Translations under genes and position numbers: made by a program
NCBI RefSeq assembly: GCF_014205335.1
Contig: NZ_JACHNH010000001.1
Span: 62,001 to 126,000 of the forward strand
Source of the DNA: Amorphoplanes digitatis
GTDB lineage: Bacteria > Actinomycetota > Actinomycetes > Mycobacteriales > Micromonosporaceae
Reading direction: 5' to 3'
DNA length: 64,000 bases
The notes under the pieces: model-generated
Database searches by the model: none
What the model saw: only the letters and a program-made list of their open reading frames with translations
What the model was told of the DNA's origin: nothing
Shown here: piece by piece, positions 8,794 through 16,799 of the stretch
Layout: each line of letters opens with the position of its first letter
Numbering within the stretch: position 1 is the first letter of the stretch

Positions 8794-9696
8794 TCAGGTC
8801 AGCGGTGGGAAGCGGGGCGGGTGGTCGCCGGCCAGTACGAAGCGGTCCGCGTCGGAGTCGAGTGGTTCGACCAGGCCGTCCGCGACCAGGCCGGCAAGGG
8901 CGCGCGCCCGCTGCGTCTCGTCGAGCCAGACCGCGTCCAGTCGCTGGCGCGGCACCGGGCCGGTGGCGTGCCGCAGCACCTCCAGCAGGAGGCCCCGGAC
9001 CTGACGGTCGGTGCCCGCGTACCGCTGCGGCCTGCGGGTCGGGCCCGCCGGGGCCGGCGCCCCGCTCAGGCGCCACGCGCAGACGGCCTCGAACGGGCAC
9101 CTGTCACAGAGCGGGGAGCGTGCCGTGCAGACGATCGCGCCGAGCTCCATGAACGCGATGCTCGCCCGGGCCGCCCGGGCCGGATCGAGGGGCAGCAGCT
9201 CGGCCATCGCGGCCAGGTCCGCCGTTGTCGTGGCCGGGCCCGCGTCCGGGTCGCCCGCGACCGCCCGGGACACCACCCGGCGCACGTTGGTGTCCACGAC
9301 CGGGTGACGCTGCCCGTACGCGAAGGTCGCCACCGCCCGGGCGGTGTACGTGCCGACACCGGGCAGCGCCAGCAGTTGATCGAGATCGTCCGGCACCCGC
9401 CCGCCGTGCCGCTCCACGAGCGCCACCGCGCAGGCGTGCAGCCGCATCGCCCGGCGCGGGTAGCCGAGCCGCCCCCACATCCGGATCGCCTCGGACGGGG
9501 GATCCTCGGCCAGCGCGGCCGGGGTCGGCCAGCGTCGCATCCAGGCGTGCCAGGCCGGCGTCACCCGCACGACCGGGGTCTGCTGGAGCATCACCTCGCT
9601 GACCAGCACCGCCCAGGCGCCGGTGCCGGGGACCCGCCAGGGCAGGTCGCGGGCGTTTTTGTCGTACCACTGAATGACCGAGTCGGCGAGCGTCAT
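8794..9696 (-). CDS. mutY: A/G-specific adenine DNA glycosylase
   Basis: Base-excision repair enzyme that removes adenine mispaired with 8-oxoguanine. It has 300 residues. Visible features are the catalytic Glu34 in SEVMLQQT, the helix-hairpin-helix LPGVGTYTAR at 111-120, catalytic Asp135 in VVDTNVRR, and the 4Fe-4S loop Cys190-X6-Cys197-X2-Cys200-X5-Cys206. The region after the cluster is shorter than the E. coli NUDIX-like 8-oxoG-recognition domain and looks reduced, as in other actinobacterial MutY. It is divergent from the ACT-domain gene; the two -10 hexamers overlap at 9706-9715. MutY also sits between clpC and disA in M. tuberculosis. Confidence 0.95.
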   Translation of the reverse strand: MTLADSVIQWYDKNARDLPWRVPGTGAWAVLVSEVMLQQTPVVRVTPAWHAWMRRWPTPAALAEDPPSEAIRMWGRLGYPRRAMRLHACAVALVERHGGRVPDDLDQLLALPGVGTYTARAVATFAYGQRHPVVDTNVRRVVSRAVAGDPDAGPATTTADLAAMAELLPLDPARAARASIAFMELGAIVCTARSPLCDRCPFEAVCAWRLSGAPAPAGPTRRPQRYAGTDRQVRGLLLEVLRHATGPVPRQRLDAVWLDETQRARALAGLVADGLVEPLDSDADRFVLAGDHPPRFPPLT

Positions 9697-9705
9697 AGCC
9701 CGCCC

Positions 9706-9715
9706 AGCTTAAGAT
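9706..9715. promoter_or_regulatory. Overlapping divergent -10 elements (mutY / ACT gene)
   Basis: AGCTTAAGAT contains TAAGAT on the plus strand (9710-9715), ending six bases before the GTG at 9722, and TAAGCT on the minus strand (9711-9706), nine bases before the mutY ATG. The two hexamers share their first two bases, so the two promoters cannot be occupied at once. Confidence 0.55.
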
Positions 9716-9721
9716 GCCGGG

Positions 9722-10225
9722 GTGAACGAGCTTGCCATCACCGTCATCGGTACCGACCGGACCGGCATCATCGCGGAGGTGTCCGAGGCCCTCGCCGGCG
9801 TCGGTGCGAACCTGTCCGACTCCACGATGACCCGGCTGCGTGGTCATTTCGCCATGACCCTGATCTGCACCGGGCCCGCCGCCGGGGACGTCGAGAAGGC
9901 CCTGGCGCCGCTCGGCGACCTGATCTCCACCGTCCGGGTGGTCGAGCAGGAGGCGGACGCGGAGGTCGCCGGCGAGCCGTACCTGGTGAGTGTCCACGGC
10001 GCCGACCGCCTCGGCATCGTCGCGGCCGTCACCCGGGTCGTCGCCGCGTCCGGCGGCAACATCACCGATCTCACCACCCGGCTCACCGGCCCGCTCTACG
10101 TGCTGATCGCCGAGGTCGACCTGCCGCCGGGCGTCGCCGACGGCCTCGCCGCGCGCCTCGCCGTGGCGGCGGACGAACTGGGCGTCGAGGTGACGCTGCG
10201 CCGCGCCGAGTCGGACCTGCTGTGA
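9722..10225 (+). CDS. Two-ACT-domain protein (GcvR-like)
   Basis: A 167-residue cytoplasmic protein made of two ACT domains: residues 4-75 (ITVIGTDRTGIIAEVSEALAG) and 82-160 (SVHGADRLGIVAAVTRVVA). This is the arrangement of glycine-cleavage regulator GcvR and of PurU/SerB N-termini, which usually bind amino acids. No catalytic domain is attached. The GTG is supported by TAAGAT ending six bases upstream (leaderless). Its stop overlaps the GTG of the deformylase gene by four bases, so the two are translationally coupled, an odd pairing with no obvious shared pathway. A ligand cannot be deduced from the sequence. Confidence 0.85.
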   Translation: MNELAITVIGTDRTGIIAEVSEALAGVGANLSDSTMTRLRGHFAMTLICTGPAAGDVEKALAPLGDLISTVRVVEQEADAEVAGEPYLVSVHGADRLGIVAAVTRVVAASGGNITDLTTRLTGPLYVLIAEVDLPPGVADGLAARLAVAADELGVEVTLRRAESDLL

Positions 10226-10773
10226 GCGACGTACTGGCCGACTGGAAGCCCGACCTCCTGGGCGTCGACGGCAAGGTGCTGCCCGTGGTGACCGCGCCGG
10301 CGGGCGTGCTGAGCGGCGTCGGCGCCGAGGTCGACCCGCAGGATCCCGAGGTCGTGCAGCTCGCCGCGGATCTGGTGGCCACCATGCGGGTCTCGCCGGG
10401 CTGCGTCGGCCTCGCCGCGCCGCAGGTCGGCGTCGGCGTCCAGGTCTTCGCCGTCGACGTGACCCAGCACCCGAAGACGGCGACCTCGCACGGCACGTTC
10501 GTGCTGTGCAACGCGCGGGTCGTGGAGGCCAGCCGATGGCGGCTGGGCCGGGAGGGCTGCATGTCCGTGCCGGACCTGACCGGCGACGTGAAACGCGCCG
10601 GCCGCGTCGTGGTGGAGGCGGTCCTGCCGGGCACGGGCGAGGCCGTCCTGCTGACCACCGACGCGTTCGAGGCGCGGGCCCTGCAACACGAGATCGATCA
10701 CTGTGCCGGAAAACTCTTCCTCGACCGGGTCGCCGGCGCGCACGCCGTGTACCAGCGCAAGGTCTATCTCTAA
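10222..10773 (+). CDS. def: Peptide deformylase
   Basis: Removes the formyl group from nascent N-formyl-methionine. It has 183 residues with the three PDF motifs: GLAAPQVGVG (63-72), EGCMS (111-115, usually EGCLS) and QHEIDH (155-160). The metal ligands are Cys113, His156 and His160 and the general base is Glu157. The GTG overlaps the stop of the ACT gene. The family fold begins near residue 15 (VDGKVLPVVTAPAGVLSGV), so the start is about right. The genome may carry a second deformylase beside fmt, which is not visible here. Confidence 0.93.
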   Translation: MSDVLADWKPDLLGVDGKVLPVVTAPAGVLSGVGAEVDPQDPEVVQLAADLVATMRVSPGCVGLAAPQVGVGVQVFAVDVTQHPKTATSHGTFVLCNARVVEASRWRLGREGCMSVPDLTGDVKRAGRVVVEAVLPGTGEAVLLTTDAFEARALQHEIDHCAGKLFLDRVAGAHAVYQRKVYL

Positions 10774-10854
10774 CGATCTGTAGGCGAGTCGGTGTCGCGG
10801 GACCGGCGCGTCGCGGCGCCGTGAAGGGCGCCTGGGCGTACGGTGCAACCCATC

Positions 10855-11601
10855 ATGCGTGCGACGGTTGGTCCCCTTCCTGCCGCCGTGTACTGGCGGC
10901 GTCGTGCTGTGGTGCTCGGTGCACTGCTGCTCGGCGTCATCGTGTTGTTCGTTTCCTGCTCCGGCGGGGACGATGACAACAGGCGCGGCACGGGCTCGGC
11001 GTCATCCAAGGCGCCGTCCCCGGCTCCCGCGGCATCGACGCCGGACGAGGAGCCTTCCTTCACCGACCCGGGCCCGGGCGCGGGTAACCCGTCCCTGCCG
11101 GACCCGGGTGAGCTGACCGCCACCGGCGCGGGCACCGCACCCTCGGCCGGCACCGGCACCGGTTCCGACACCGGTGACGACACGAACGTCAACGCGGCCG
11201 CGAGCGGCGCCTGCACGGACGCGGAGATGTCCGTGATCCCGGTGCCGGAGGCGGCGACGGTGCGCCGCGGCGTGCCGCTGGCGATCCGTCTGAAGATCAA
11301 GAACATCTCGGCCCGTACCTGCTCCCGGGACGTCGGCGCCGACCTCCAGGAGCTCTACATCGAGTTCGGTGCGAAGAAGATCTGGTCGTCGGACACTTGC
11401 AGCACGGTCAAGGGCTCCGAGGTCCGGCCGTTCTCGCCGAACGACGAGCGCACCTACAACGTGACCTGGAACGGCCGGCAGTCGAACAGGTGCTCGGCCG
11501 GCCTGGCCGCCGGCACCGCGCCGCCCGCGGGCCAGTACGAGGTGCGCGGGCGCCTGGGTGCGAAGGTCAGCACCGGCGTCGCACTCGATATCACGGCCTG
11601 A
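10855..11601 (+). CDS. Membrane-anchored extracytoplasmic protein, convergent with disA
   Basis: A 248-residue protein with a short basic N-terminus, one hydrophobic helix (about residues 15-35, AVVLGALLLGVIVLFVS) ending at a Cys, which may be a lipobox (FVSC), then a 90-residue Ser/Pro/Gly/Thr linker and a C-terminal beta-rich domain (about 120-248) with four Cys. That domain (VPLAIRLKIKNISARTC, PFSPNDERTYNVTWNG) resembles actinobacterial DUF4232-type exported domains. The ATG was preferred over an in-frame GTG at 10843 because the likely -10 (TACGGT, 10839-10844) overlaps that GTG. By position it corresponds to Rv3587c of M. tuberculosis. Function unknown. Confidence 0.8.
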   Translation: MRATVGPLPAAVYWRRRAVVLGALLLGVIVLFVSCSGGDDDNRRGTGSASSKAPSPAPAASTPDEEPSFTDPGPGAGNPSLPDPGELTATGAGTAPSAGTGTGSDTGDDTNVNAAASGACTDAEMSVIPVPEAATVRRGVPLAIRLKIKNISARTCSRDVGADLQELYIEFGAKKIWSSDTCSTVKGSEVRPFSPNDERTYNVTWNGRQSNRCSAGLAAGTAPPAGQYEVRGRLGAKVSTGVALDITA

Positions 11602-11615
11602 CCCGCACTGTCTGA

Positions 11616-11641
11616 ACGGCCGGCGCCCCGGCGCCGGCCGT
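11616..11641. terminator. Bidirectional terminator between 10855 gene and disA
   Basis: A perfect 12-bp stem, ACGGCCGGCGCC with GGCGCCGGCCGT, with a 2-base loop sits between the two convergent stop codons and touches the last base of disA. Confidence 0.8.
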
Positions 11642-12828
11642 CAGACGTAGCGTTCGAGGATCGAGGCCTCGGCGAGGCGGGAGAGGCCCTCGCGGACGCC
11701 GCGTGCCCGGGCGTCGCCGACCCCCTCCACCGCTTGCAGGTCCTCCACCGTCGCGCCGAGCAGGCGCTGAAGGCTGCCGAAGTGGTCGACCAGCCGCTCG
11801 ACGATCTGGGCCGGGAGCCGGGGCACCTTGGCCAGCAGCCGGAAGCCACGCGGGCTCACCGCGGCGTCGAGCGCGTCGGAGGCGCCCGGGTAGCCGATCG
11901 CCTTGGCCACCGCGACCAGGTCGATCATCTCGGTGGCGGTCAGCAGGTCGAGCTCGACAAGCGCCTCGTCCAGCGTGCGGGCCTTGCGGCCGGTCGGCAG
12001 GTAGTCGCGGATGACCAGGGTGCGGTCGGAGTCGACGCCCGCCATCAGCTCGTCGAGTTGCAGGGCGAGCAGCCGGCCGTCCGTGCCCAGCTCGACCACG
12101 TAGCCGGAGATCTCGTCGGCGATCCGGCGCACCATCTCGAGGCGCTGCACGACCGCCACCGCGTCGCGGACCGTTACCAGGTCCTCGATCTCGAGCGCCG
12201 ACAGCGTGCCCGAGACCTCGTCAAGGCGCAGCTTGTAGCGCTCGAGGGTGGCCAGGGCCTGGTTGGCGCGGGAGAGGATGGCCGCCGAGTCGTCAAGGAC
12301 GTGGCGCTGGCCGTTCACGTAGAGGCCGATGATGTGCATCGACTGGCTTACCGAGATCACCGGGAAGCCGGACTGCTTGGCGACGCGCTCGGCCGTGCGG
12401 TGCCGGGTGCCCGACTCCTCGGAGTGGATCCCCGGGTCGGGCATCAGGTGCACGGCGGCGCGGACGATGCGGGTGCCGTCGCTGGAGAGCACGACCGCGC
12501 CGTCCATCTTGCACAGCTCGCGCAGGCGGGTCGCGGAGAACTCGACGTCGAGCGGGAAGCCGCCGGTGCAGATCGTCTCCACCGTCGCGTCGTAGCCGAG
12601 CACGATGAGCGCGCCCGTGCGGCCGCGGAGGATGCGTTCGAGGCCGTCGCGCAGCGCGGTGCCCGGCGCCATCAGCGCGAGGTTGGCGCGCAACGGATCG
12701 CCGCTGACTCCACCGCCGGTGAGGCCCGGCGCCGTCGAGTTCATCGGACGGGCTGCCGAACCGTTGACGCCGGCGGCAGCAGCGCCGCTGGTGTAGCGGT
12801 GGGATGAGGCCTCGCGGTCGAGCGGCAC
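11641..12828 (-). CDS. disA: Diadenylate cyclase DisA, DNA-integrity scanning protein
   Basis: Makes cyclic di-AMP from two ATP and links it to DNA structure. It has 395 residues: a DAC domain (about 50-185) with DGA at 109-111 and GTRHRT at 140-145, a helical linker, and a C-terminal helix-hairpin-helix DNA-binding domain (about 320-390, [19 protein letters not shown]). The N-terminal extension of about 45 low-complexity residues is longer than usual. Its start is supported by TAGAAT ending six bases before the GTG (leaderless). It lies 100 bases downstream of radA on the same strand, the common radA-disA pairing; RadA inhibits DisA in Bacillus and mycobacteria. Confidence 0.96.
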   Translation of the reverse strand: MPLDREASSHRYTSGAAAAGVNGSAARPMNSTAPGLTGGGVSGDPLRANLALMAPGTALRDGLERILRGRTGALIVLGYDATVETICTGGFPLDVEFSATRLRELCKMDGAVVLSSDGTRIVRAAVHLMPDPGIHSEESGTRHRTAERVAKQSGFPVISVSQSMHIIGLYVNGQRHVLDDSAAILSRANQALATLERYKLRLDEVSGTLSALEIEDLVTVRDAVAVVQRLEMVRRIADEISGYVVELGTDGRLLALQLDELMAGVDSDRTLVIRDYLPTGRKARTLDEALVELDLLTATEMIDLVAVAKAIGYPGASDALDAAVSPRGFRLLAKVPRLPAQIVERLVDHFGSLQRLLGATVEDLQAVEGVGDARARGVREGLSRLAEASILERYV

Positions 12829-12834
12829 CTGTAC

Positions 12835-12840
12835 ATTCTA
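12835..12840 (-). promoter_or_regulatory. -10 element TAGAAT for leaderless disA
   Basis: On the minus strand TAGAAT is followed by six bases and the GTG of disA. It implies that disA has its own promoter separate from radA. Confidence 0.6.
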
Positions 12841-12928
12841 CGAACTGCCATCCAGGTCAACGAGTCGCGGTTCGGTCGATGCTCCATAGCGTTATCTGGC
12901 GTCACTGCACGTAATCGTAAGGCGAGCA

Positions 12929-14350
12929 TCATTCGGCTGATGCCCGGGCCGCCCACTGCACCGCGGTTTGCAGGTCGCCGACCTCGACGACGCGCATGCC
13001 CTTGGGCGGGCTGTCCCCCTCGGCGGGGCCGCAGCCGGGCGGGACGAGCGCGAAGCGGAACCCGAGCCGGGCCGCCTCGGCCAGCCGCCGCCCCACCGCG
13101 CCGACCCGGCGCACCTCACCGGTGAGCCCGACCTCGCCGATCGCCACCAGGTGCGGCGCCATCGCCAGATTGAGCGCGCCGGACGCGACCGCGAGCGCCA
13201 TCGCCAGGTCGGCCGCGGGCTCGGTGACCCGGATGCCGCCGACGGTCGCCGCGAAGACCTCCCGGTCGTGCAGCTTGATCTTTTCCATCCGGCGCTGGAG
13301 CACGGCCAGCACCATGGCCAGCCGGGCGCTGTCGAGGCCCGACACCGTGCGCCGGGGTGAGCCCTGCACCTGGGCGCCGATCAGCGCCTGCACCTCGGTC
13401 ACCATGGCACGCCGGCCCTCCATCGCCACCGTGACGCAGGTGCCGGGCACCGGCTCGTTGTAGCGGGTCAGGAACAGCCCGGACGGGTCGGCGAGGCTGA
13501 CGATGCCGCTCTCGTGCATCTCGAAGCACCCGACCTCGTCGGCCGGGCCGTAGCGGTTCTTCACGCCGCGGACCAGGCGCAGCGACGAGTGCTTGTCGCC
13601 CTCGAAGTGCAGCACCACGTCGACCAGGTGCTCGAGGACCCGGGGACCGGCGACCGAGCCGTCCTTGGTGACGTGCCCCACCAGGACGGTCGCGACGCCG
13701 CGCTCCTTGGCGATGCTGACCAGCGCGGCCGTCACGGCGCGGACCTGGGTCACGCCGCCGGGCACCCCCTCGGTGCCGGGCGCGGAGATGGTCTGCACCG
13801 AGTCGATGATGAGCAGGCCGGGCTTGACCGCGTCGAGGTGGCCGAGCACCGCGCCGAGGTCACTCTCGGAGGCCAGGTAGAGGTTGTCGTGCAGCGCGCC
13901 GAGCCGCTCGGCGCGCAGCCGGACCTGGCTGACCGACTCCTCGCCGCTGACCACGAGCGACGGCGTGCTCGTGCCGGCCGCCCACTGCTGGGCGACGTCG
14001 AGCAGCAGCGTCGACTTGCCGACCCCGGGCTCGCCCGCCAGCAGCACCACGGCGCCCGGCACCAGCCCGCCGCCGAGGACCCGGTCGAGCTCGCTGACGC
14101 CGCTGGGCACCGCCTTGGCGGGTGCGGCGCTGATCGTCGCGATGGGACGGGCCGGCTCGGACGGCAGCCGGGAGCTGACGACGCGCCCGGCGACCACCGG
14201 ACCGGTCATCGTGGACTCGATGACCGAGCCCCACTCGTTGCACTCCGGGCAGCGGCCGAGCCACTTGGGAGGCTGGTGGCCGCAGGCATCGCACTGATAG
14301 GCCGGTCGCGGCTCAGAGCGGGCGCGGGACGGGGTGCGGGAAGTCGTCAC
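12929..14350 (-). CDS. radA: DNA repair protein RadA
   Basis: RecA-like ATPase that helps branch migration during recombination repair. It has 473 residues with the standard three parts: a C4 zinc finger (Cys20, Cys23, Cys34, Cys37), the ATPase core with Walker A GEPGVGKST at 106-114 and the RadA-specific KNRYG at 264-268, and a C-terminal Lon-protease-like domain that lacks a Ser-Lys protease dyad. The GTG start has TAGCGT ending six bases upstream. The zinc finger starts at residue 20, so the start is consistent with the family. The neighbour downstream is disA. Confidence 0.96.
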   Translation of the reverse strand: MTTSRTPSRARSEPRPAYQCDACGHQPPKWLGRCPECNEWGSVIESTMTGPVVAGRVVSSRLPSEPARPIATISAAPAKAVPSGVSELDRVLGGGLVPGAVVLLAGEPGVGKSTLLLDVAQQWAAGTSTPSLVVSGEESVSQVRLRAERLGALHDNLYLASESDLGAVLGHLDAVKPGLLIIDSVQTISAPGTEGVPGGVTQVRAVTAALVSIAKERGVATVLVGHVTKDGSVAGPRVLEHLVDVVLHFEGDKHSSLRLVRGVKNRYGPADEVGCFEMHESGIVSLADPSGLFLTRYNEPVPGTCVTVAMEGRRAMVTEVQALIGAQVQGSPRRTVSGLDSARLAMVLAVLQRRMEKIKLHDREVFAATVGGIRVTEPAADLAMALAVASGALNLAMAPHLVAIGEVGLTGEVRRVGAVGRRLAEAARLGFRFALVPPGCGPAEGDSPPKGMRVVEVGDLQTAVQWAARASAE

Positions 14351-14356
14351 GCGGTC

Positions 14357-14362
14357 ACGCTA
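14357..14362 (-). promoter_or_regulatory. -10 element TAGCGT for leaderless radA
   Basis: On the minus strand TAGCGT is followed by GACCGC and then the GTG of radA, the same six-base spacing seen for disA and coaX. Confidence 0.6.
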
Positions 14363-14386
14363 GCCGGGCGGTACGACAAACCGGGA

Positions 14387-15097
14387 CTACTCCTCGGAGT
14401 TCTCGTGCGGTTCGAGGCCCGGGCCGCGCGAGGCCGGGGTCAGCGGGATGCCGACCGGGGCCTCCAGGACGAGCGGGTCGGCGCCGTTGCTGAACTCGAA
14501 GACCAGGTTCAGCGCCTGGCCCGGTGCCAGCTTGCCGGTGAGGCCGATGGCCTGTAGCTGCACGATGTCACCCGGCAGGAACGTGACCGCGCCCAGCGGC
14601 GCGACCTCGATCCGCGCCGGCCGGAAGACCGGGCCGGCGGGTCGCGGCGCCGCGGACGGCGACGCGCTCGCGCTGGGGTCGGCGCTGGGTTCCTGAGTCG
14701 GCGCGGCCGGCGAGGGCTTCGCCGAACCGGCGGGTCCGCCGGTCAGGCCGACGGAGCGCGCGGAGACGATCGCGGCGCTTCCCTCGGTCTCGGCGGCGCC
14801 GGAGGGCGCCGGGCGGCTGCTCACCAGCACCGTGATCGTCTGCCTGGTCTGGTTGAAGAGGCCCAGCTCCAGCGGCGCGTTCTCGCCGGCCGCGTAGCCC
14901 GTCGTTCCGGGGTACTGCACCGCGAGGTTGCGGATGAGGATGGTGCCGTTGGAGTTTGTCGCGTTGACACCCATGTTCGAGGGCCTCTTGTTCGCGGTCT
15001 CGGCAACCTGGCCGGCGCTGCAACCGGCGAGCGCGACGGCGGCCACCGCGGCGACACCCGTGGCGAGGGCGGCGCGGCGGGATCCCAGCGAGCGCAT
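14387..15097 (-). CDS. LpqE-like lipoprotein
   Basis: A 236-residue predicted lipoprotein with a Sec signal and lipobox LAGC (Cys near residue 26), giving a mature protein on the outer face of the membrane. After CSAGQ the conserved core reads TILIRNLAVQYPG, then a Pro/Ser/Ala-rich insert, then a second beta-rich block (PARIEVAPLGAVTFLPGDI). The position beside radA matches lpqE (Rv3584) of M. tuberculosis; the fold suggests a PCu(A)C-like beta sandwich but no His/Met copper motif is evident. ATG 15097 was chosen over an in-frame GTG one codon upstream because GGAGG is six bases before the ATG. Function unknown. Confidence 0.8.
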   Translation of the reverse strand: MRSLGSRRAALATGVAAVAAVALAGCSAGQVAETANKRPSNMGVNATNSNGTILIRNLAVQYPGTTGYAAGENAPLELGLFNQTRQTITVLVSSRPAPSGAAETEGSAAIVSARSVGLTGGPAGSAKPSPAAPTQEPSADPSASASPSAAPRPAGPVFRPARIEVAPLGAVTFLPGDIVQLQAIGLTGKLAPGQALNLVFEFSNGADPLVLEAPVGIPLTPASRGPGLEPHENSEE

Positions 15098-15187
15098 CAC
15101 AGTCCTCCAAGAAACGCGGCAATCTCAGGTAAGGCTCCGCGATCAGCCTAGAGGGCGTAGATCCGGCGCGTACGCCGACCCGTCCAT

Positions 15188-16024
15188 TCACAGCACCCGG
15201 CCGCTGAAGACGAGCAGGACCACGTCGAGCAGGGCGACGACGATCACCGAACGGAACATCGCCACCTGCCGCGCGCCCCTGCGCTGGGCGCGCCGGCCCG
15301 CGTACCAGCCGAGGGGCAGGACCACGGCGGCGGCCGCGGCGGCCGCGACGCCCGCCCACGACGGCGGCCCGGGCGGCCCGAGCACCAGGGTGAGGGTCGC
15401 CGCCAGCAGCAGGCAACCGGCCGCGACCTGTGAGCCGGTCGCGCCGATGCGGTGCGGCAGGCCGACGACGCCGGTCGCGGCGTCGTCGTCGAGGTCCGGC
15501 AGCACGTTGGCGAAGTGCGCGCCGCCGCCGAGCAGCGCGCCCGCGGCGACCAGCCAGGCCGGCGGCCAGGGGTGGCCGGGCAGCGCGATCACGACGAACG
15601 CGGGCATCAGGCCGAACGCGACAAGGTAGGGCAGCACCGACAGCGGCGTCGACTTCAACGGCCAGTCGTAGAGCAGCGCGAACACCCCGACCAGGGTGAT
15701 GCAGGCCGTCGCGGCGGGACCGAACGGCAGACCCAGCAGGGGAACGGCGAGGGAGGCGATCAGGCCCGCGATTCCCACGGTACGGCGGGAGACGGCGCCC
15801 GAGGCCACGGGCTTGTCGGTGCGCCCGGCCACCCGGTCCCGATCGGCGTCCAGCCAGTCGTTGACCCAGCCGACGGAGAGCTGGGTCGCGCCGATCGCGG
15901 CGGCGACGCCGAGCACGCTCCAGCCCCGGTGCCCGACGCCGACGGCGAGCAGGGTCATGGCCAGCGTGACGGCGCCGCCCGGTTCGGGGTGGGAGGCCTT
16001 GAGCAGAGCGACCGGTCCGGACAT
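15188..16024 (-). CDS. UbiA-family prenyltransferase (agq-like locus)
   Basis: Integral membrane enzyme that transfers an isoprenoid chain to an aromatic acceptor. It has 278 residues and about eight hydrophobic helices. The first Asp-rich motif is NDWLDADRD (55-63) and the second is DLDDD (177-181), both needed to bind Mg-diphosphate. The ATG at 16024 gives the usual UbiA N-terminus (ALLKASHPEPGGAVTL). A CACACT hexamer ends six bases upstream. It is divergent from the methyltransferase gene across only 46 bases. In the A. missouriensis alkylquinone cluster a UbiA protein adds a dihydrogeranyl group, and the same role is inferred here. Confidence 0.85.
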   Translation of the reverse strand: MSGPVALLKASHPEPGGAVTLAMTLLAVGVGHRGWSVLGVAAAIGATQLSVGWVNDWLDADRDRVAGRTDKPVASGAVSRRTVGIAGLIASLAVPLLGLPFGPAATACITLVGVFALLYDWPLKSTPLSVLPYLVAFGLMPAFVVIALPGHPWPPAWLVAAGALLGGGAHFANVLPDLDDDAATGVVGLPHRIGATGSQVAAGCLLLAATLTLVLGPPGPPSWAGVAAAAAAAVVLPLGWYAGRRAQRRGARQVAMFRSVIVVALLDVVLLVFSGRVL

Positions 16025-16070
16025 GAAAGCAGTGTGGTGGTTCTGACCCGCGCATGCCACGCTCGACCTC

Positions 16071-16799
16071 ATGCGTCTGCTGCCACGCAACGACCCCCGT
16101 CAGTACGACGACCTCGCGGGCGAGTGGTGGCGTCCCGGCGGCACCTTCGAGCTCCTGCACTGGCTGGCGGCGGCGCGCGGCGCCCTGGTGCCCCCGGCCG
16201 GCCGCGCCGGCGCGGTCCTGGTCGACGCGGGCTGCGGCGGCGGCCTGCTGGCACCGCACGTCCAGCGGCTCGGCTACCGGCACGTCGGCGTCGACCTGCG
16301 CCGCTCGGGGCTGGAGCAGTCGGCGGACCGGGGGGTGATCCCGGTGACCGGCGACGTGACGGCCCTGCCGCTGGCGGACGGCGCGGCCGACGTGGTGGTC
16401 GCCGGCGAGATCTTGGAGCACGTCACCGACCTGTCCGGCGCCGTGGCCGAGCTGTGCCGGGTGCTGCGCCCGGGCGGGCTGCTGGTGCTCGACACGGTGA
16501 ACGACACCGCGGTGAGCCGGTTCGTCACGGTGACCCTCGGCGAACACTTCGGCGCGGCGCCGGTCGGCATCCACGATCCCGACCTGTTCGTCGACCCGGG
16601 CGAGCTGACCACCGAGTGCGCGAAGCACGGCGTCCGGCTGCGGGTCCGCGGCCTGCGCCCGAGCACGGCCGGGCTGTTCCGGTGGCTGTTCCTGCCGGCC
16701 GGTACCCGGCGCCGGCCGCTGGGCCGGATGATCCCGTCCCGGTCCACCGCGGTGGTCTATCAGGGCATGGGCCGTAAACAGGATGAGGAGCTCAGGTGA
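16071..16799 (+). CDS. UbiG-like SAM-dependent methyltransferase (agq-like locus)
   Basis: A 242-residue class I methyltransferase, predicted cytoplasmic. The SAM-binding DAGCGGG is at 52-58, followed by an acidic strand (HVGVDL), a GDVTALPL motif and the post-motif LRPGGLLVLDTVN. The N-terminal YDDLAGEWWRPGGTFELLH closely resembles UbiG/Coq3 O-methyltransferases that act on catechol-like quinone precursors. The stop overlaps the next gene by four bases. With the adjacent type III PKS and flavoprotein, it most likely methylates a hydroxylated alkylresorcinol. The ATG is preceded by CACGCT seven bases away, a weak leaderless promoter. Confidence 0.85.
   Translation: MRLLPRNDPRQYDDLAGEWWRPGGTFELLHWLAAARGALVPPAGRAGAVLVDAGCGGGLLAPHVQRLGYRHVGVDLRRSGLEQSADRGVIPVTGDVTALPLADGAADVVVAGEILEHVTDLSGAVAELCRVLRPGGLLVLDTVNDTAVSRFVTVTLGEHFGAAPVGIHDPDLFVDPGELTTECAKHGVRLRVRGLRPSTAGLFRWLFLPAGTRRRPLGRMIPSRSTAVVYQGMGRKQDEELR

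Noticed and set aside
10222-10773. Deformylase inactive because motif 2 reads EGCMS and motif 3 HEIDH
   Set aside because: The metal-binding Cys and His residues and the catalytic Glu are all kept; Met and Ile are conservative changes.
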